Translations under genes and position numbers: made by a program
Part shown: piece after piece, positions 57,927-61,664 of the stretch
Layout: every line of letters starts with the position of its first letter
Numbering within the stretch: the first letter of the stretch is position 1
Assembly (NCBI GenBank): GCA_001772335.1
Contig: METM01000026.1
Coordinates: 1-61,664, forward strand
Source of the DNA: a candidate division WOR-1 bacterium RIFCSPHIGHO2_01_FULL_53_15
GTDB taxonomy: Bacteria; Margulisbacteria; WOR-1; O2-12-FULL-45-9; XYB2-FULL-48-7
Direction of reading: 5' to 3'
DNA length: 61,664 nt
The notes under the pieces: generated by a model
The model's input: only the letters and a program-made list of their open reading frames with translations
What the model was told of the DNA's origin: nothing
The model's database searches: none

Positions 57927-58198
57927 ATAATCTGTCGAAAGAGATCAAAACACTGGTCGCAAAAGTGATCAAGGTACCGGAAGATAAAATTGATCCGAAC
58001 GCGAATCTGTTCACGCAGCTCGGCGTCGACTCGCTGTTAGGCGTCGAGATCTTTGCCGCGCTGGACAAGAAATACGGGATCGACGTGCCGGAAGACCGCC
58101 TGCGCGGCATCGGCACGCTCAACGATATCATCAGGCTCGTCGAGGAACTCACCCCCCGTCCCCCTCTCTTAAAAAGAGAGGGGGAGAAGAGAAGCTAA
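57923..58198 (+). CDS. Acyl carrier protein
   Basis: 91 aa. QLGVDSLLGVEIFAALDKKYGID has the DSL motif whose Ser takes phosphopantetheine. The C-terminal TPRPPLLKREGEKRS is not ACP sequence; it is encoded by an 11-bp-stem palindrome (58160-58184). It overlaps the ligase by 4 nt. As there is no fab cluster here, it is probably a dedicated carrier for this operon. Confidence 0.92.
   Translation: MNNLSKEIKTLVAKVIKVPEDKIDPNANLFTQLGVDSLLGVEIFAALDKKYGIDVPEDRLRGIGTLNDIIRLVEELTPRPPLLKREGEKRS
58160..58184. repeat. Palindrome forming the C-terminal tail of the acyl carrier protein gene
   Basis: CCCCCTCTCTT and AAGAGAGGGGG form a perfect 11-bp stem with an AAA loop. A related element lies inside cysS at about 44093-44160. 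It is translated here, 14 bp before the stop. Confidence 0.85.
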
Positions 58199-58201
58199 TC
58201 C

Positions 58202-58942
58202 GTGCCGGAGGGGACATCCGAATACTGGCGCAAGCTTTTGGCGATCGATGTTCCGCCGGAGCCGGATTTCCTAAAACAATACAGGACTTTCCATCGCTTT
58301 TTCCGCCCCCTGTTTTACGCCATAGTTTCGATCCCTCTGCGTTTCTACTGTCACGAAAAAGTTTACGGGCTTGAGAGCCTGCCTGAAAAGCCGCCCTATA
58401 TTATCGCCGCCAACCACAGCTCGGCCATGGATTATGCGGCGGTCGCCTGGGCGCTGGGAAAAAGAAGGGAAGAGCTTTACCCTCTCGTGACAAGATATTA
58501 TTACGACAAACCCTGGTCGAATTTTTGGATCAAAATCGCCGCCAACGCGGTCAAGCTCGATACGGTCGAGGATTTTCTGCCGGCCCTGCGCGTCGGCGTG
58601 AAGATCTTGAAACTCGGCGGCGCGATCTATGTCAATCCGGAGGGGTTGCGGTCGCCCGCTGGCAATTTGCTTCCTTTCCGGCCGGGGGTAGGGGTTTTAG
58701 CGGTCGAGACCGGCGTCCCCGTTGTCCCCGTCTATCTCCGCAACACCTGGAAAGTTCTGCCGGCCGACGCGATCCTGCCGCGGCCCCATCCGGTCTCGGT
58801 CAGCTTTGGCAAGCCAATGGACATGAAAACCTATCAGGAGAAATTAAAAATCAAACCCGCCTATGAGGTCTATAAAGAGGCGACCGAAGAAATAAGGAAC
58901 CGCGTGCTGGAGCTTGCCGCCAACCTGCCACTCAGGCGATAA
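58202..58942 (+). CDS. PlsC-type 1-acylglycerol-3-phosphate acyltransferase
   Basis: 246 aa from GTG 58202. [11 protein letters not shown] is the NHxxxxD catalytic motif, and [11 protein letters not shown] corresponds to the EGTRS-like motif. It would transfer acyl groups, probably from the ACP encoded upstream, to a lysolipid. Its 3' end overlaps hisG (convergent) by 11 bp. Last gene of the lipid operon. Confidence 0.9.
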   Translation: MPEGTSEYWRKLLAIDVPPEPDFLKQYRTFHRFFRPLFYAIVSIPLRFYCHEKVYGLESLPEKPPYIIAANHSSAMDYAAVAWALGKRREELYPLVTRYYYDKPWSNFWIKIAANAVKLDTVEDFLPALRVGVKILKLGGAIYVNPEGLRSPAGNLLPFRPGVGVLAVETGVPVVPVYLRNTWKVLPADAILPRPHPVSVSFGKPMDMKTYQEKLKIKPAYEVYKEATEEIRNRVLELAANLPLRR

Positions 58943-59804
58943 CTTTATTCAGCGGATACTCGACGATTCCCTTGGCTCCCGCTTTTTTCAGCTGGGGGAT
59001 CAAGTCGCGCACAACTTTTTCGTCAATGACGGTATCGACGTCAACCCAATCAGGATTCGAGAGCTCGGCGATCGTCGGCGTCTGCAGGGCGGGAAGGATC
59101 GAGAGAACATTCCTTAGCCGGCTCTTGATGACGTTCATCTTGAGTCCGACTTTACTCTCCGCTTCGAGCGCCCCCTGAAGCAGAAGAACAAGATTGTTCA
59201 ACTTATCCTTTTTCCAGGGATCATCAAGGCAGGTCTGATTGGCGATGACCGCCGTGTTCGATTCCAGCACCGTGTCGACGATCTTGAGATGATTGGTTTT
59301 GAGCGAAGAGCCCGTCTCGGTCAGCTCGACGATGGCGTCGGCCAGGACCGGCGGCTTGGCCTCCGTCGCCCCCCAGGAGAATTCGACAACTGCATTGACC
59401 TTTTTCTCTTTCAGCCATTTTTTGGTCACGTTGACCAGTTCTGTCGCGATCCTTTTGCCCTTGAGGTCCTTGACGGTTTTGATCTTGCTGGTTTCTGGCG
59501 CGGCCAGCACCCAGCGAACCTTGCGCATCCCCTGTTTGGCGTAGATGAGGTCGGCGACTTTTCTGACCCGGCAGCCCGATTCGGTCACCCAGTCAGTCCC
59601 CGTTAGGCCGGCATCCAGAACTTTATCCTCAACATAGCGGGCCATCTCCTGGGCGCGGACCAGCGTGATTTCAAGTTCCGGGTCGTCGACAAAAGGAAAA
59701 TACGAGCGTCCGGTCGGCTTTATGTTCCAGCCGGCTTTTTTGAACAGCTCGAAAGTCGATTCCTGCAAGCTTCCCTTGGGCAGGCCTAATTTTAATTTGT
59801 TCAT
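58932..59804 (-). CDS. hisG: ATP phosphoribosyltransferase, long form
   Basis: 290 aa, the long HisG with a C-terminal regulatory domain (about 215-290). [45 protein letters not shown] and [14 protein letters not shown] are diagnostic. It starts histidine synthesis from ATP and PRPP; long forms are inhibited by histidine without HisZ. RBS GAGGTG precedes the ATG. The partial prs nearby makes its substrate PRPP. Confidence 0.95.
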   Translation of the reverse strand: MNKLKLGLPKGSLQESTFELFKKAGWNIKPTGRSYFPFVDDPELEITLVRAQEMARYVEDKVLDAGLTGTDWVTESGCRVRKVADLIYAKQGMRKVRWVLAAPETSKIKTVKDLKGKRIATELVNVTKKWLKEKKVNAVVEFSWGATEAKPPVLADAIVELTETGSSLKTNHLKIVDTVLESNTAVIANQTCLDDPWKKDKLNNLVLLLQGALEAESKVGLKMNVIKSRLRNVLSILPALQTPTIAELSNPDWVDVDTVIDEKVVRDLIPQLKKAGAKGIVEYPLNKVIA

Positions 59805-59898
59805 GATACACCTCTGTGGGTTATTTTAACACTTGTGATTTTTGACGGCAAGCTGAAATTTTTATGGAAATTGCGCGAAATATAAGTAGGGAACAGGC

Positions 59899-60642
59899 AT
59901 GTCATATATACAAAGGGCTCAAGACTTTATTCAAACGAGGGGTTCGGCTATCCTGCGCGATTTTCAGAAAAAGACAGGAGTAGTCGTTTCCGGCCGAATA
60001 AAATTAACGGGAAATCCACAAGTCCGTTACGCCAAGGTCTTCAAAGATCCAGACGCGATCTTCAGCGCCCAGTCGGGCAGGCCGAGCGGGCCGCCGCAAT
60101 ATTTGTTATGGGTCGGCGAGGACGAGAATGACGCTCGCCGTATGCTGCGCGCCTCCCAATTCGCGCTGGCTCATGAGGCGGTGGAAGTTGTTTACGATTA
60201 TTTTCATTTCACTGGACAGCCTGGCGCGGTCCTGCCAGAAAGATACTTGAACCCGATCGATAAGGACAGCCGTCGCTGTTTGCGTGAACTCGCTGTGGAC
60301 CTAGGAGCCGTGAGTTTCTACCGTGAACCGAAAAAGCGGCAGGTCATGACCTGGTCAATGGTCGGCTTTTCCAAATTGGTGATCGATGAGCTTGAGGTCG
60401 GCCGGCTGGTTGGCGTTTCCGTCTCCCTTTTGGCCCGGGAAATGACCAAGCTAATGTGGACCGAGATGAACGGCCAATTGCCGGACAGATTCCGTTTTGA
60501 GGCTAAAAATGTTTTTGAGAGATACGGACTCTGGATTGCCGCGACACTTGGGAGCCGAAGCGTTGAAAAGAGAGATTTTGACCGCCTGCTCGATGATTAT
60601 CTTGCGGTTTTCTCAAAAATAGAGGTAAAAGCCTTTGATTGA
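59899..60642 (+). CDS. Protein of unknown function
   Basis: 247 aa, soluble. SQFALAHEAVEVVYDYFHF and RCLRELAVDLGAVSFY are coherent helices, but no full HExxH or other catalytic motif is present. An AGGG-like RBS precedes ATG 59899. It stands alone between hisG (divergent) and prs. Function unknown. Confidence 0.65.
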   Translation: MSYIQRAQDFIQTRGSAILRDFQKKTGVVVSGRIKLTGNPQVRYAKVFKDPDAIFSAQSGRPSGPPQYLLWVGEDENDARRMLRASQFALAHEAVEVVYDYFHFTGQPGAVLPERYLNPIDKDSRRCLRELAVDLGAVSFYREPKKRQVMTWSMVGFSKLVIDELEVGRLVGVSVSLLAREMTKLMWTEMNGQLPDRFRFEAKNVFERYGLWIAATLGSRSVEKRDFDRLLDDYLAVFSKIEVKAFD

Positions 60643-60696
60643 TTTAATGAAATTTTCTCAAGTCCATGCCGAAAATAAATCGGAGTTGAAGTAAAT

Positions 60697-61664
60697 ATGA
60701 CCATTATCGGGACCGGCCCGAGAGGGCCGATGAGATTATATCCAATCGAAGCCGCCGCCCGGCGCATGACCGGTGACGGGGGCAAGCTGATCAGATTGAT
60801 CGCGACGCCGGCTCATCTGCCGATGGCAAGAAAGGTCGTCAGCCGGCTCGATATCCCGTTGTCTCCCGTCCGATATCTGAAACAGGTCAACGGTCTCTGG
60901 CGGGCGGAGTTGCTCGCTCCCGTGCGCGGTGCCGATCTTTTCATCATTCATACCGCCAACACCGGGCGGATCAACGAGAACATGATGCAGCTCTATGCTC
61001 TCCTGACGGCGATCAGTAAACTGCCGCCGAAGGAGCGGCCGGCCAGGGTGGTCGCCTCCTGCTTGCATTTGCCTTATGCCCGTCAAGAGAGAAAAGCGGA
61101 GCCGCGCGAGCCGATCTCGGCCGCGGCGATGGCTGACTTGATCACGAAGGTCCATTATCCGGATGTCTCCGGGTTGGGGACAAATATACTGATCCGTGTT
61201 GACAGCCGAAGGGTGGTTACCCGCGTCATTGTCGTGACGCTCCACTCCGCGGCGGTTGAAGGGTTCTTTCCCGTTCCGGTCGACCATCTGGACGGCCGTC
61301 CGCTCATGGTTAGATTTATTAATTCGCACATGTTCGATCCCGATAAAACTATCATAACCGGTCCGGATGCCGGGCGCTTTAAACTGTCGCTCAAGATCGC
61401 CGGCGAGATCTTTGGTGATGAGGCGCAAAAACACCTGATCAATATCGCCAAGGGCCGCGACAAGAAAGACGCGAGGGGAAAGAGCAAAGTCGAATCAATC
61501 GTAGTGGGCGACGTTGCCGGCAAAGATATCTTTATTATTGACGATATGATCGACACGGGCGGGACTATCGAAGAAGCCGTGAAAGCGCTCAAGAGGGCCG
61601 GAGCGGGAAAGATCTATGTGGTCACGATCCACGGCATCCTATCCGGGCCGGCGATCGAACGGCT
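60697..61664 (+). CDS. prs: Ribose-phosphate pyrophosphokinase, 3'-truncated by the window edge
   Basis: The frame is open from ATG 60697 to the end (322 codons). ANTGRINENMMQLYALLTAI, LPYARQERK (catalytic loop) and IIDDMIDTGGTIEEAVKALK (PRPP-binding motif) identify the family. It makes PRPP for purine, histidine and NAD synthesis. The region between the N-terminal motif and PYARQ is unlike the common bacterial enzyme (it lacks the FxxGE start and has a basic insertion), so it may be a divergent class. Confidence 0.88.
   Translation, partial: MTIIGTGPRGPMRLYPIEAAARRMTGDGGKLIRLIATPAHLPMARKVVSRLDIPLSPVRYLKQVNGLWRAELLAPVRGADLFIIHTANTGRINENMMQLYALLTAISKLPPKERPARVVASCLHLPYARQERKAEPREPISAAAMADLITKVHYPDVSGLGTNILIRVDSRRVVTRVIVVTLHSAAVEGFFPVPVDHLDGRPLMVRFINSHMFDPDKTIITGPDAGRFKLSLKIAGEIFGDEAQKHLINIAKGRDKKDARGKSKVESIVVGDVAGKDIFIIDDMIDTGGTIEEAVKALKRAGAGKIYVVTIHGILSGPAIER

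Noticed and set aside
1..61664. A DGR reverse transcriptase or template repeat in the window
   Set aside because: No frame shows RT motifs (such as YxDD) and no adenine-rich copy of the VRs was found between genes; the DGR call rests on target features only.
1..61664. CRISPR arrays
   Set aside because: The repeats found are dispersed or tandem words without regular unique spacers, and no cas gene is present.
1..61664. tRNA or rRNA genes
   Set aside because: Gaps between genes are short and none showed a T-loop or rRNA sequence that I recognise.

Overview
The window is one chromosomal stretch of a diderm bacterium, probably from an uncultured lineage such as Candidatus Saganbacteria/Margulisbacteria (WOR-1). 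This placement is inferred from gene content and was not tested by a tree. The main clues are outer-membrane barrel proteins of the PorV/TraF type, one barrel protein with three SLH domains, a FlgD-like Ig tail on a secreted protein, a UPF0182 membrane protein, compact operons with start/stop overlaps, and many short 'word' repeats and palindromes inside genes of the kind seen in candidate-phylum genomes.

The accessory left arm (1-14100) is the unusual part. It holds three proteins whose C-termini look like targets of a diversity-generating retroelement (DGR). They are a small FGE/C-type-lectin-fold protein (80-808), a second FGE-fold protein (2932-4032), and a MoxR-type AAA+ ATPase fused to an FGE-fold domain (7049-9229). 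Each ends in a GC-rich segment of 37-38 codons with NNC codons at the divergent positions, followed by the same short ACACCTT flank just after or over the stop codon. No reverse transcriptase or template repeat is in the window, so these would be remote targets. After the MoxR fusion come a zincin-vWA protein, a small unknown protein, a UPF0175/DUF3368-PIN toxin-antitoxin-like pair and a second zincin. Together this looks like a MoxR-vWA conflict or sensing island with a diversifiable recognition domain. A four-helix-bundle (S23/Avd-like) gene flanked by inverted repeats, a LacI-type regulator, rpsO-pnp, an IS4-type transposase remnant and a family of hairpin elements lie among these genes.

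The rest (14100-61664) is mostly core. It contains purL, a lytic transglycosylase, comEA-comEC, an SLH/PorV/FlgD-tail cell-surface operon on the minus strand, coaE-uvrB, UPF0182, dapA and a phosphoesterase, a PHP protein, alr, a HEPN/MNT pair, dnaX-asd, a MraZ-like regulator, a methyltransferase, a K+ channel/TrkA protein, DUF2148, cysE-cysS, an MFS transporter, serS, fmdB, a trpG/pabA-like gene divergent from femAB-murE, acylphosphatase, an alanine-dehydrogenase-like gene with an MBL-fold gene, another outer-membrane protein, a lipid operon (Yip1, acyl-CoA ligase, acyl carrier protein, PlsC), hisG and the start of prs.

Two genome-wide habits stand out. First, at least 13 genes have an (often extended) -10 box exactly 6-7 nt before the start codon, which predicts leaderless mRNAs. 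The clearest case is a perfect 20-bp palindrome that carries both start codons of a divergent pair. Second, short palindromes and tandem 'words' have been added in frame to many core genes (cysS, acyl carrier protein, acyl-CoA ligase, comEA, comEC, purL, murE, fmdB, signal peptides).
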